A stretch of 64,000 bases of DNA from Mactromeris polynyma (Eukaryota; Mollusca; Bivalvia; Venerida; Mactridae), in the NCBI GenBank assembly GCA_032209605.1, contig JASFXZ010000013.1:7959401-8023400 (forward strand). Direction: 5' to 3'. A model generated the notes under the pieces. That model did not search any database, was not told where the DNA came from, and saw nothing but the letters and a program-made list of their open reading frames with translations. Of the stretch, positions 46,863 to 60,379 are shown in pieces. The stretch's first letter is position 1, and the number at the start of each line of letters is the position of its first letter. Both the position numbers and the translations under genes were made by a program.

Positions 46863-47440
46863 TTTCTTGTTTTTCTATTCCGTTAGAATGGAAGAAACGT
46901 GATCTGAATAGCGTTCTGAAGAATTATCCCTCCCCATCGAAAAAAAAACAGGAAAACCTTATAATCTCTAAATTCTTACTCAAACAATACCAGCCTAACG
47001 AATCTATAAATATATTCGAATGTTCTCTGATCACGTGATAGTTATGTTGTACTTTTTCTCACAGGGGTCTGGTGCGTAAATACCATACTTACAGATAAGC
47101 GCAATTTATTGGTCGAATTATCCGTCATAAGAATAGAATATTTGGCAACAATATTGAACAGCGATCTACAAGAAGCTGTATCTATTCAATACCTTATTAT
47201 ATGGAAATTTGAACAAACGAAAGCCAACACGCGAACTTTATTGTATTGAATACTCCAGAGACATGTAATGTACGTCATTTCTGGTGTATTTATATATTTT
47301 GTAGCAGACATATTTGACGTAAATATGTTTTGGAATATTTTGGAACATGAAATTTTGTCTCGTATAATTGACCATTACATCCAGACAAGCGTAGAGTGCT
47401 TCTATTGTTGGTGGAGACTCGCAAACTTGTTGTTTTCACG
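46863..47440. other. No supported gene
   Basis: AT-rich; nothing recognised. Confidence 0.45.
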
Positions 47441-47555
47441 ATCTGAGCTCGTAGACCAGTCTCAAAATTCAAAGCATCTGATTTGTTGTTTTAAACCACT
47501 GTCTTAAAATTGACCAATGACAAGGCCAGATTAGATTTGGTGAAATATTATATAC
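47440..47555. repeat. CCAAT-containing dispersed repeat, copy 7
   Basis: GAGCTCGTAGACCAGTCTCA at the left; CTTAAAATTGACCAATGACA inside; right end diverged. Confidence 0.6.
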
Positions 47556-47581
47556 CGTCCTATCTATATTGCAAACATGTA

Positions 47582-47650
47582 TGCAGAATAAAGTTGGTAC
47601 AGCACTAGACTGTCATCAGGCAGACCCGGGTTCGATTCCTGGGTTGGGCA
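47582..47650 (+). mobile_element. tRNA-like sequence (pseudo-tRNA or SINE head)
   Basis: AAGTTGGTACAGC gives a D-arm/A box; CCGGGTTCGATTCCTGG is a perfect T-arm/B box with 5-bp stem; ends TTGGGCA. The acceptor stem (TGCAGAA with TTGGGCA) has two mismatches and the anticodon arm does not pair, so a functional tRNA is unlikely. Confidence 0.55.
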
Positions 47651-47890
47651 GTTCGTGTTTTTCCGTGGCTACAGTTAGTACTGGTTGATAGTTATTTATA
47701 GGGAAACTAGTTAGGTCAACTGGCTGCTATATTTTGACGGAAATAATATTGAGAAACGGCGTTATACCCGATGAAAACAAACGAAGTAAGCAGAATTAAT
47801 TAACATGCATTAAAACACGTATTATTTTACATTAATATAAATACCACGCACAATATGTTTCATTATTTACGTGCTATTTCAAGATTTAAG

Positions 47891-48596
47891 TGATTTCATT
47901 AACCAAATACATAAATACCTGTATTTAGGTATTTGCATTAACTAAGTATGATTTCATTAACCAAATACATAAATACCTGTATTTAGGTATTTGCATTAAC
48001 TAAGTATGATTTCATTAACCAAATACATAAATACCTGTATTTAGGTATTTGCATTAACTAAGTATGATTTCATTAACCAAATACATAAATACCTGTATTT
48101 AGGTATTTGCATTAACTAAGTATGATTTCATTAACCAAATACATAAATACCTGTATTTAGGTATTTGCATTAACTAAGTACGATTTCATTAACCAAATAC
48201 ATAAATACCTGTATTTAGGTATTTGCATTAACTAAGTACGATTTCATTAACCAAATACATAAATACCTGTATTTAGGTATTTGCATTAACTAAGTACGAT
48301 TTCATTAACCAAATACATAAATACCTGTATTTAGGTATTTGCATTAACTAAGTATGATTTCATTAACCAAATACATAAATACCTGTATTTAGGTATTTGC
48401 ATTAACTAAGTACGATTTCATTAACCAAATACATAAATACCTGTATTTAGGTATTTGCATTAACTAAGTATGATTTCATTAACCAAATACATAAATACCT
48501 GTATTTAGGTATTTGCATTAACTAAGTACGATTTCATTAACCAAATACATAAATACCTGTATTTAGGTATTTGCATTAACTAAGTATGATTTCGTT
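47891..48596. repeat. 58-bp minisatellite, 12 copies, each with a 32-nt hairpin
   Basis: Each unit holds CAAATACATAAATAC, loop CT, then GTATTTAGGTATTTG: 15-bp arms with one mismatch. Units nearly identical apart from TAC/TAT at the join. Confidence 0.98.
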
Positions 48597-48599
48597 ATT

Positions 48600-49550
48600 G
48601 AAATCACAATCTATGAACGAAGGGCGTTTCTCGACCAACGTTGTCTAATACATTTTTAGCAGATGGTCTACAATGTAATATCTACTTCATCAAATCGAAC
48701 TTAGTTGAGGTAATACTTTATTAGTAATTAAATGATCGCAATTTAAACTCTTCCACATTCCTATTTCAACATCAGTGAATATTACAGTTGCAACATCTCG
48801 GCAATTTCCGTGTCAGTTCGGAAAGAGACCGACGCCTACGCTGTTAACTATAAAACATCTGACCAGGGAACACAATTCAACATTATCTTAATGTTCTTAG
48901 TGCATAATATTCCTATTATTGAAAAGATCTCTGTCATACTTTCCACACAGACTACATACATTCACTTTCTGGAGCCATTTTGGAACTATTTCCTCCCACG
49001 TAAGTTCCGAGGTATATTTTAAGAAAAGCCGATGTGAAATGTATCCTTATTTTGACCGAAAACAAAGTGACTGCTCTTAAAATGGTAACAAGTGAAAGAG
49101 TCCCGTAAAAATGTCAACATTTTACGCCTACCAAGATAATGCATGAACTGTCATATTTATTGTACCAGTAATGTTTACTCAGAAAGCAAGCACTTACGAT
49201 GAGAGTTTTGTTAAGATGTTTACTTTAAAATGGATTATGCATTTAAACATCGCTATTTGTTCGTCTGTCAAACGATGTAATAAAAAAGACCACGTCCATG
49301 AATCATGGAAGACATTTCCGCCCAAGATTGCTCTAAAATAAAATCGTTATTTTTGCATTGCCGTCTTATCGCTAGTATTGCAGACATTATATCTCCCGAG
49401 AGGTGCAGCAAACTATAGTTTGTTAAACAGAGACTAGTGTTCATTTTAATGTTGTAATCGTCTCTTATTGTTCAATTCTCTTAAATACCGAAAATAGATT
49501 CCTAATGGCGTTAATGTCAGGCATATTAAATGACTTAATTTGTGTTGATT
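48600..49550. other. No supported gene
   Basis: AT-rich; a 70-codon frame at 48810 has no recognisable domain. Confidence 0.45.
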
Positions 49551-49552
49551 AA

Positions 49553-50261
49553 TCTATTGAGCTAGGAAGACCTTGGGCACTGCGGTTCATCTATTGAGCT
49601 AGGAAGACCTTGGGCACTGCGGTTCTAGGAAGACATTGGGCACTGCGGTTCATCTATTGAGCTAGGAAGACCTTGGGCACTGCGGTTCTAGGAAGACCTT
49701 GGGCACTGCGGTTCATCTATTGAGCTAGGAAGACATTGGGCACTGCGGTTCATCTATTGAGCTAGGAAGACCTTGGGCACTGCGGTTCTAGGAAGACATT
49801 TGGCACTGCGGTTCATCTATTGAGCTAGGAAGACATTGGGAACTGCGGTTCTATGAAGACCTTGGGCACTGCAGTTCATCTATTGAGCTAGGAAGACCTT
49901 GGGCACTGCGGTTCTAGGAAGACCTTGGGCACTGCGGTTCATCTATTGAGCTAGGAAGACCTTGGGCACTGCGGTTCTAGGAAGACCTTGGGCACTGCGG
50001 TTCATCTATTGAGCTAGGAAGACCTTGGGCACTGCGGTTCTAGGAAGACATTGGGCACTGCGGTTCATCTATTGAGCTAGGAAGACCTTGGGCACTGCGG
50101 TTCTAGGAAGACATTGGGCACTGCGGTTCATCTATTGAGCTAGGAAGACCTTGGGCACTGCGGTTCTAGGAAGACCTTGGGCACTGCGGTTCATCTATTG
50201 AGCTAGGAAGACCTTAGGCACTGAATCTATTGAGCTAGGAAGACCTTGGGCACTGCGGTTC
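49553..50261. repeat. Higher-order minisatellite, 37+26 bp, about 11 copies
   Basis: Alternates a long unit (CATCTATTGAG plus CTAGGAAGACCTTGGGCACT) with a short one lacking CATCTATTGAG. GCGGTT closes both. Confidence 0.96.
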
Positions 50262-50680
50262 AAAACATTCAACTGTCGTTTCAAATTAAAACTGATTAAA
50301 GTTTACCACTGATTATTTTGAAGCATGAAGTGTGTACAACTAGTCTGAAACTACATGTAGATAAATATCGCGTCAGCTTCCTCAATAATCTAGTATTTTT
50401 TTTTATAAAGACGCAAATATTGACAAACATTAACAATCATCAAATATTTTGAGAAAAAAACAACTGTTTTCTGCTTTGATATATGGCTTTGTATCGTGTC
50501 TCGCTTTATACAGCAGAAAACTGCCGCCTTACTTGTTTTGTGTACAAGTTTATCACAAAGACGTTTTTGACGGAATAAGGAAATGTCATTTTTAATCATT
50601 TTGGGGAGTGATGCTATCTCCCCATCACAGATGTTTTTCTTTGTGTTATGTCACAAATAATTATTTTGGATAAATTGTCA
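50262..50680. other. No supported gene
   Basis: AT-rich; a 69-codon - strand frame has no recognisable domain. Confidence 0.4.
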
Positions 50681-50687
50681 AACACAT

Positions 50688-51161
50688 ACGACAAGTACTG
50701 TGAAAGCCTTCACACAAGCCGTTGGGAGACGCACACGTCAAGTACTGTGAAAGCCTTCACACAAGCCGTTGGGAGACGTACACGTCAAGTACTGTGAAAG
50801 CCTTCACACAAGCCGTTGGGAGACGCACACGTCAAGTACTGTGAAAGCCTTCACACAAGCCGTTGGGAGACGCACACGTCAAGTACTGTGAAAGCCTTCA
50901 CACAAGCCGTTGGGAGACGCACACGTCAAGTACTGTGAAAGCCTTCACACAAGCCGTTGGGAGACGCACACGTCAAGTACTGTGAAAGCCTTCACACAAG
51001 CCGTTGGGAGACGCACACGTCAAGTACTGTGAAAGCCTTCACACAAGCCGTTGGGAGACGCACATGTCAAGTACTGTGAAAGCCTTCACACAAGCCGTTG
51101 GGAGACGCACACGACAAGTACTGTGAAAGCCTTCACACAAGCCGTTGGGAGACGCATACGT
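50688..51161. repeat. 47-bp minisatellite, 10 copies
   Basis: Unit contains AAGTACTGTGAAAGCCTTCA and CACAAGCCGTTGGGAGACG. GTGAAAGCCTTCAC is an imperfect palindrome in each unit. Confidence 0.98.
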
Positions 51162-51164
51162 TTG

Positions 51165-51285
51165 CTGCTATTGAGAGGTTGTTGCTGAAACGAGGGTAAC
51201 TTAATAGTAAATTATTACTTAAGGAAAACTGATACTGTTATTGAAGAGAGGCTGTTGTTGAATAGAGGTTGCACTGTATATATAG
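51165..51285. repeat. GAGAGGTTGTTG dispersed repeat
   Basis: ATTGAGAGGTTGTTGCTGAA and ATAGAGGTTGCACTGTATA bracket an AT-rich core; related to 31020-31115 and 21870-21940. Confidence 0.5.
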
Positions 51286-51472
51286 TTAATGTTGCCAAGA
51301 TGGAACCGTTTAATCCATGACGTAAAGGAAGGATTAAGTTGTTACAGCAGGCTGTCAAGCGGGCCCTACTTTTCCTACATTCCCTACTTTTTACTTGCTC
51401 CCTACTTTTTCTTGATCGAGTCCTACTAACCCTTCTGTTTTCAAATCTGAGGCATTAACTCAAAACATGCCT

Positions 51473-51838
51473 TGGAACTGCCAACATAGCGACTTACAGC
51501 CTTGGAACTGAGCCTTGGAACTGTCAACATAGCGACTTACATTCTTGGAACTGTCAACATAGCGACTTACAGCCTTGGAACTGAGCCTTGGAACTGTCAA
51601 CATAGCGACTTACAGCCTTGGAACTGTCAACATCGTGACTTACAGCCTTGGAACTGTCAACATAGCGACTTACAGCCTTGAAACTGTCAACATAGCGACT
51701 TACAACCTTGGAACTGTCAACATAGCGACTTACAGTCTTGGAACTGTCAACATAGCGACTTTCAGCCTTGGCACTGTCAACATAGCGACTTACAGCCTTG
51801 GAACCGTCAACATAGCGACTTACAGCCATGACACTGTC
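51473..51838. repeat. 30-bp minisatellite, about 12 copies
   Basis: Unit CTTGGAACTGTCAACATAGC plus GACTTACAGC. Two half-units occur at 51500 and 51580. Stop-free in a frame on each strand, giving artefact frames. Confidence 0.96.
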
Positions 51839-51859
51839 AATAAAATACTAGGGAGGTAA

Positions 51860-52500
51860 TTCCATATTTCCAAACGATGACATGTATTTCATTATCGCTA
51901 CACGAAGGCTGATAGATTTTACTAGTGATGAAATATTTTTTTTATATTCTCTCAAATTGTTTGAAAGGTTAAACACGTACTCCGATGCCGTATTTTCACA
52001 TGTTTAACAATCTTCAAATTGAAGAAAAATGACGTATAACTCAGTAAAATAATGTTGGGCACGCAATGTAAGTGATTACCTTGTCTGTAAGTATTACCTA
52101 ATCTATGGTACAAACAGATTATTAATATTCCGTTACGTGACGAGATGTCATCAATGGAAATTGAAACTAAGGAGAAAAATAAGCATTTATCTGAATTTTG
52201 ATTCCCTTAAGAATTCGTAAAATGTTACACGATTCTCTATCGTTTTTATAGATTAGAAGTTAATCCTAGCCTTAGCTTTTTGTCATATTTTAAAAATTAC
52301 GATGTATGTTTTTACTCAGACAAATTGTAAGTTCTTTTTCAACTAGGCGTATTAATGTTTCCAGAAATAATTTCAAAATTAGGATTGTCGTTGTAAGAAA
52401 TATTGTGTTATCATTTTCAAGATCATCGCTCGGTTAAATGTGTCAAACAGTGAACGCGTATAAACATTTAAGACATTTAAAAACGCAAGGAAAACACTTA
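51860..52500. other. No supported gene
   Basis: AT-rich spacer between arrays; nothing recognised. Confidence 0.45.
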
Positions 52501-52503
52501 CAA

Positions 52504-55500
52504 ACCAGACCAGAACAGAACAGTCTAGTCCACACTAGAACAGAAGACTCCAGTACAGAACAGTGTAGTCCACACTAGAACAGAAGACTCCAGTACAGAA
52601 CAGTCTAGTCCACACTAGAACAGAAGACTCCAGTACAGAACAGTCTAGTCCACACTAGAACAGAAGACTCCAGTACAGAACAGTCTAGTCCACACTAGAA
52701 CAGAAGACTCCAGAACAGAACAGTCTAGTCCACACTAGAACAGAAGACTCCAGAACAGAACAGTCTAGTCCACACTAGAACAGAAGACTCCAGAACAGAA
52801 CAGTCTAGTCCACACTAGAACAGAAGACACCAGAACAGAACAGTCTAGTCCACACTAGAACAGAAGACTCCAATACAGAACAGTCTAGTCCACACTAGAA
52901 CAGAAGACTCCAGAACAGAACAGTCTAGTCCACACTAGAACAGAAGACTCCAGTACAGAACAGAACAGTCTAGTCCACACTAGAACAGAAGACTCCAGTA
53001 CAGAACAGTCTAGTCCACACTAGAACAGAAGACTCCAGTACAGAACAGTCTAGTCCACACTAGAACAGAAGACTCCAGTACAGAACAGAACAGTCTAGTC
53101 CACACTAGAACAGAAGACTCCAGTACAGTACAGAACAGTCTAGTCCACACTAGAACAGAAGACTCCAGTACAGAACAGAACAGTCTAGTCCACACTAGAA
53201 CAGAAGACTCCAGAACAGAACAGAACAGTCTAGTCCACACTAGAACAGAAGACTCCAGTACAGAACAGTCTAGTCCCGATAGAACAGAAGACTCCAGTAC
53301 AGTACAGAACAGTCTAGTCCACACTAGAACAGAAGACTCCAGTACAAGAACAGAACAGTCTAGTCCACACTAGAACAGAAGACTCCAGAACAGAACAGTC
53401 TAGTCCACACTAGAACAGAAGACTCCAGTACAGTACAGAACAGTCTAGTCCACACTAGAACAGAAGACTCCAGTACAGAACAGAACAGTCTAGTCCACAC
53501 TAGAACAGAAGACTCCAGTACAGAACAGTCTAGTCCACACTAGAACAGAAGACTCCAGTACAGTACAGTCTAGTCCACACTAGAACAGAAGACTCCAGTA
53601 CAGAACAGTCTAGTCCACACTAGAACAGAAGACTCCAGTACAGAACAGAACAGTCTAGTCCACACTAGAACAGAAGTCTCCAGAACAGAACAGTCTAGTC
53701 CACACTAGAACAGAAGACTCCAGTACAGAACAGTCTAGTCCACACTAGAACAGAAGACTCCAGTACAGAACAGAACAGTCTAGTCCACACTAGAACAGAA
53801 GACTCCAGTACAGTACAGTCTAGTCCACACTAGAACAGAAGACTCCAGTACAGAACAGTCTAGTCCACACTAGAACAGAAGACTCCAGTACAGAACAGAA
53901 CAGTCTAGTCCACACTAGAACAGAAGACTCCAGTACAGTACAGAACAGTCTAGTCCACACTAGAACAGAAGACTCCAGTACAGAACAGAACAGTCTAGTC
54001 CACACTAGAACAGAAGTCTCCAGAACAGAACAGTCTAGTCCACACTAGAACAGAAGACTCCAGTACAGTACAGAACAGTCTAGTCCACACTAGAACAGAA
54101 GACTCCAGTACAGAACAGAACAGTCTAGTCCACACTAGAACAGAAGTCTCCAGAACAGAACAGTCTAGTCCACACTAGAACAGAAGACTCCAGTACAGTA
54201 CAGAACAGTCTAGTCCACACTAGAACAGAAGACTCCAGTACAGAACAGTCTAGTCCACACTAGAACAGAAGACTCCAGTACAGAACAGTCTAGTCCACAC
54301 TAGAACAGAAGACTCCAGTACAGAACAGTCTAGTCCACACTAGAACAGAAGACTCCAGTACAGAACAGAACAGTCTTGTCCACACTAGAACAGAAGACTC
54401 CAGTACAGAACAGAACAGTCTAGTCCACACTAGAACAGAAGACTCCAGTACAGAACAGAACAGTCTAGTCCACACTAGAACAGAAGACTCCAGTACAGAA
54501 CAGTCTAGTCCACACTAGAACAGAAGACTCCAGTACAGAACAGAACAGTCTAGTCCACACTAGAACAGAAGACTCCAGTACAGAACAGAACAGTCTAGTC
54601 CACACTAGAACAGAAGACTCCAGTACAGAACAGAACAGTCTAGTCCACACTAGAACAGAAGACTCCAGTACAGAACAGAACAGTCTAGTCCACACTAGAA
54701 CAGAAGACTCCAGTACAGAACAGAACAGTCTAGTCCACACTAGAACAGAAGACTCCAGTACAGAACAGAACAGTCTAGTCCACACTAGAACAGAAGACTC
54801 CAGTACAGTACAGAACAGTCTAGTCCACACTAGAACAGAAGACTCCAGTACAGAACAGAACAGTCTAGTCCACACTAGAACAGAAGACTCCAGTACAGAA
54901 CAGTCTAGTCCACACTAGAACAGAAGACTCCAGTACAGAACAGTCTACTCCACACTAGAACAGAAGACTCCAGTACAGAACAGTCTAGTCCACACTAGAA
55001 CAGAAGACTCCAGTACAGAACAGTCTAGTCCACACTAGAACAGAAGACTCCAGTACAGAACAGAACAGTCTAGTCCACACTAGAACAGAAGTCTCCAGTA
55101 CAGTACAGAACAGTCTAGTCCACACTAGAACAGAAGTCTCCAGTACAGAACAGAACAGTCTAGTCCACACTAGGACAGAAGTCTCCAGTAGAGTACAGAA
55201 CAGTCTAGTCCACACTAGAACAGAAGTCTCCAGTACAGAACAGAACAGTCTAGTCCACACTAGAACAGAAGTCTCCAGTACAGTACAGAACAGTCTAGTC
55301 CACACTAGAACAGAAGTCTCCAGTACAGAACAGAACAGTCTAGTCCACACTAGAACAGAAGTCTCCAGTACAGTACAGAACAGTCTAGTCCACACTAGAA
55401 CAGAAGACTCCAGTACAGAACAGAACAGTCTAGTCCACACTAGGACAGAAGTCTCCAGTACAGTACAGAACAGTCTAGTCCACACTAGAACAGAAGACTC

Positions 55501-58012
55501 CAGTACAGAACAGAACAGTCTAGTCCACACTAGAACAGAAGACTCCAGTACAGAACAGTCTAGTCCACACTAGAACAGAAGACTCCAGAACAGAACAGAA
55601 CAGTCTAGTCCACACTAGAACAGAAGACTCCAGTACAGAACAGTCTAGTCCACACTAGAACAGAAGACTCCAGAACAGAACAGTCTAGTCCACACTAGAA
55701 CAGAAGACTCCAGAACAGAACAGTCTAGTCCACACTAGAACAGAAGACTCCAGTACAGAACAGTCTAGTCCACACTAGAACAGAAGACTCCAGTACAGAA
55801 CAGTCTAGTCCACACTAGAACAGAAGACTCCAGTACAGAACAGAACAGTCTAGTCCACACTAGAACAGAAGACTCCAGTACAGTACAGAACAGTCTAGTC
55901 CACACTAGAACAGAAGACTCCAGTACAGAACAGTCTAGTCCACACTAGAACAGAAGACTCCAGTACAGAACAGAACAGTCTAGTCCACACTAGAACAGAA
56001 GACTCCAGTACAGAACAGTCTAGTCCACACTAGGACAGAAGTCTCCAGTACAGTACAGAACAGTCTAGTCCACACTAGAACAGAAGACTCCAGTACAGAA
56101 CAGTCTAGTCCACACTAGAACAGAAGACTCCAGTACAGAACAGTCTAGTCCACACTAGAACAGAAGACTCCAGTACAGTACAGTCTAGTCCACACTAGAA
56201 CAGAAGACTCCAGAACAGAACAGAACAGTCTAGTCCACACTAGAACAGAAGACTCCAGTACAGAACAGTCTAGTCCACACTAGAACAGAAGACTCCAGAA
56301 CAGAACAGAACAGTCTAGTCCACACTAGAACAGAAGACTCCAGAACAGAACAGAACAGAACAGTCTAGTCCACACTAGAACAGAAGACTCCAGTACAGAA
56401 CAGTCTAGTCCACACTAGAACAGAAGACTCCAGTACAGAACAGTCTAGTCCACACTAGAACAGAAGACTCCAGTACAGAACAGTCTAGTCCACACTAGAA
56501 CAGAAGACTCCAGAACAGAACAGTCTAGTCCACACTAGAACAGAAGACTCCAGTACAGAACAGAACAGTCTAGTCCACACTAGAACAGAAGACTCCAGTA
56601 CAGAACAGTCTAGTCCACACTAGAACAGAAGACTCCAGTACAGAACAGTCTAGTCCACACTAGAACAGAAGACTCCAGAACAGAACAGTCTAGTCCACAC
56701 TAGAACAGAAGACTACAGAACAGAACAGTCTAGTCCACACTAGAACAGAAGACTCCAGAACAGAACAGTCTAGTCCACACTAGAACAGATGACTCCAGAA
56801 CAGAACAGTCTAGTCCACACTAGAACAGAAGACTCCAGTACAGAACAGTCTAGTCCACACTAGAACAGAAGACTCCAGTACAGAACAGAACAGTCTAGTC
56901 CACACTAGAACAGAAGACTCCAGTACAGAACAGAACAGTCTAGTCCACACTAGAACAGAAGACTCCAGTACAGAACAGTCTAGTCCACACTAGAACAGAA
57001 GACTCCAGTACAGAACAGAACAGTCTAGTCCACACTAGAACAGAAGACTCCAGTACAGAACAGAACAGTCTAGTCCACACTAGAACAGAAGACTCCAGTA
57101 CAGTACAGAACAGTCTAGTCCACACTAGAACAGAAGACTCCAGTACAGTACAGAACAGTCTAGTCCACACTAGAACAGAAGACTCCAGTACAGAACAGAA
57201 CAGTCTAGTCCACACTAGAACAGAAGACTCCAGAACAGAACAGAACAGTCTAGTCCACACTAGAACAGAAGACTCCAGTACAGAACAGAACAGTCTAGTC
57301 CACACTAGAACAGAAGACTCCAGTACAGAACAGTCTAGTCCACACTAGAACAGAAGACTCCAGTACAGAACAGTCTAGTCCACACTAGAACAGAAGACTC
57401 CAGTACAGAACAGTCTAGTCCACACTAGAACAGAAGACTCCAGTACAGAACAGAACAGTCTAGTCCACACTAGAACAGAAGACTCCAGTACAGAACAGAA
57501 CAGTCTAGTCCACACTAGAACAGAAGACTTCAGTACAGAACAGTCTAGTCCACACTAGAACAGAAGACTCCAGTACAGTACAGAACAGTCTAGTCCACAC
57601 TAGAACAGAAGACTCCAGTACAGAACAGAACAGTCTAGTCCACACTAGAACAGAAGACTCCAGTACAGAACAGTCTAGTCCACACTAGAACAGAAGACTC
57701 CAGTACAGAACAGTCTAGTCCACACTAGAACAGAAGACTCCAGAACAGAACAGTCTAGTCCACACTAGAACAGAAGACTCCAGTACAGAACAGTCTAGTC
57801 CACACTAGAACAGAAGACTCCAGAACAGAACAGAACAGTCTAGTCCACACTAGAACAGAAGACTCCAGAACAGAACAGAACAGTCTAGTCCACACTAGAA
57901 CAGAAGACTCCAGAACAGAACAGTCTAGTCCACACTAGAACAGAAGACTCCAGTACAGAACAGTCTAGTCCACACTAGAACAGAAGACTCCAGTACAGAA
58001 CAGTCTAGTCCA
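52504..58012. repeat. 5.5 kb minisatellite of 40/45-bp units, about 130 copies
   Basis: Unit contains CAGTCTAGTCCACACTAGAA and CAGAAGACTCCAGTACAGAA. A 5-bp CAGAA/CAGTA step is present once or twice, giving 40- or 45-bp units. TCTAGTCCACACTAGA is a short inverted repeat in each unit. Rare variants (GAAGTCTCC, CTAGGACAG) cluster at 55.1-55.5 kb, suggesting local block duplication. It decays from 58012 to 58150 into CCAGACCAGAAC-like sequence. Confidence 0.98.
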
Positions 58013-58197
58013 GAATAGAACATACCAGTCCAGTCCAGTCAAGACCAGACCAGAACATGCCAGACCAGAACAATACAGAATATAACAGAACAGTCTAGAG
58101 CAGACCAGAACTGAACAAAACTGAACAGAACTGAACTGAACAGAACAACACGAAATATTTATTACGATTTCCGTATGCAACAGCTTATCATCATGTT

Positions 58198-58298
58198 ATA
58201 TTTTATTTGAGATACAAGGGTGAATGCGTTGTAAATATTTTATTTGAGATACAGGGGTGAATGCGTTGTAGATATTTTATTTGAGATACAAGAGTGAA
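58198..58298. repeat. 37-bp tandem, 3 copies
   Basis: ATTTTATTTGAGATACAAGG then GTGAATGCGTTGTA, three times. Confidence 0.9.
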
Positions 58299-58770
58299 TT
58301 ATAACGGATACACTCCACACTCCACACTCCACACTGGATTATAACGGATACTTACACTCCGCACTCCACACTGGATTATAACGGATACTTACACTCCACA
58401 CTGGGCCCTGGATTATAACGGATACTTACACTCCACACTGGGCCCTGGATTATAACGGATACTTGCACTCCACATTGGGCCCTGGATTATAACGGATACT
58501 TACACTCCACACTCCACACTGGATTATAACGGATACTTACACTCCGCACTCCACACTGGATTATAACGGATACTTACACTCCACACTCCACACTGGATTA
58601 TAACGGATACTTACACTCCGCACTCCACACTGGATTATTACGGATACTTACACTCCACACTCCACACTGGATTATTACGGATACTTACACTCCACACTCC
58701 ACACTGGATTATAACGGATACTTACACTCCGCACTCCACACTGGATTATAACGGATACTTACACTCCACA
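58299..58770. repeat. 35-45-bp minisatellite with nested CACACTC units, about 12 copies
   Basis: GGATTATAACGGATACTTAC followed by a variable number of ACTCCACACT blocks; some units carry GGGCCCT. Confidence 0.95.
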
Positions 58771-58779
58771 CTCAAATTA

Positions 58780-60045
58780 CAAAACATATTCTTGTCAGTC
58801 TGATAGTGACCCATATTGAGTGGTAAAATGTATCATAATGTTAAATTGAGGTGAATATTCGGAGCGGCCCATTTTCTTAGAGATTTGAGTGCAATATCCG
58901 ATATGGGAGTTATTGTTATGTCTGAGTGTTGAGTGTTGCACTCAAACCCAATATTAATTTCAAGTCCTCATAAATCACACCAGATTCCAAATGAAAATTG
59001 ACTAAAAAGAATATTCTGATCTCATTTGACATATTCATGTATTTGCCCGACTCTCCACTATCAGACTACTAAGAGAAGAATTTGTGTTTTGAAACGTTGA
59101 GCCCAGAATTAAGTTCACTTGATCCGAACCATGTATGTGATAGATTTACTATCTTTAAAACGTCAGCTGTTCAGAAATCACTTGTGTTACAATATTACTC
59201 AACGCGAAATTATTCATTTATAACTTTATAACTCAATAATAATCTCGCAAATAGAACACAGTCATGCGATGCATAAAATAAATTGAAAAAGGTGACATCA
59301 CTGAATTGCCGACTCTAAATAGTTATTAAATAACCCCGAAACTTGATTAGCAATGTCTGTTTATACTGTTTTTATTACTTGTGCACAATTGCTTTTTTGA
59401 TTTCTTGTCAAAATACATAAAACACGTAATGCATCAGGTGCACATATTGTTGTTCGTGTGTTTTGATAATGTTTCCGTCAGTGTTCTTGCATCTACAATG
59501 ACGTTATCTGACGAAAGGAAGATAAAACCATGCATACATCGATGGTGATATAGATTTTATAGCATCCTAAACAGATGCGGTAAAATTGAAAGGTATGCTG
59601 ACCTTTCCAGATGCAAACCTACATCTGCATGTTTCTGTGATCATACGAAATATACTATGCTCATTTTTTGTTCATTTGTTTAATTAACCAAACATGAAAA
59701 TTATATTTCCTATGGTTAAAACATCACTCAACATGCATTTATAAAGAATGAACTCATAATGTATTTATCCATATTTGTTGAAGAATGATGTTTGTACATC
59801 ATCAACTTCCAGTTTTTTTAACAATCAGGCTATTTTACCGGTTTTGACTGTAAGTAATATGATAAAAAAAGATTGTTTCAATCGGTTTTACATTGCAATG
59901 GCTCTTATTAGAGATGTTTTAGCCAATGTAACAACAATACTGGATAAAGCCAATTCAAATATTTCATGTTCAGATGAGCAGATACATCTTTAATATAGTA
60001 TGTTTATATTTACATGAGATTAATTGTAAACAAAATGTGATGTGA
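58780..60045. other. No supported gene
   Basis: AT-rich. A 72-codon frame at 59775 has no recognisable domain. Opposed segments such as TTGAGTGTTGAGTGTTGCAC (58922) resemble the adjacent array. Confidence 0.4.
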
Positions 60046-60047
60046 TC

Positions 60048-60205
60048 AGCCAATGAAAACATGTTTAACAAAATATTGACCAATGAAAACATGTTAAACA
60101 AAATATTGACCAATGAAAACATGTTTAACAAAATATTGACCAATGAAAACATGTTTAACAAAATATTGACCAATGAAAACATGTTTAACAAAATATTGAC
60201 CAATA
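60048..60205. repeat. 30-bp tandem, 5 copies, each with CCAAT
   Basis: Unit ATGTTTAACAAAATATTG plus ACCAATGAAAAC; five copies. Confidence 0.95.
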
Positions 60206-60379
60206 GATACAGAGTACACAATAGCGGTATTATTCTGAACCGGCAGGACATCAGCACATATATGTATTTCGGAAGCGGAGCGTTGTGTGCGACCGCCACC
60301 AAATTGTTCCGAAACATACAACAAGAAGCATTTAATTGAGTTAAACTAAAAGAAACTGACATAATGCGCCGGAAGTCAC

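Noticed and set aside
47582..47650. Functional tRNA gene
   Set aside because: Good T-arm only; acceptor mismatches and no anticodon stem.
53010..57305. Repeated WTRLFC-type - strand frames
   Set aside because: Readings of the 40/45-bp array, open only where unit lengths sum to a multiple of three.
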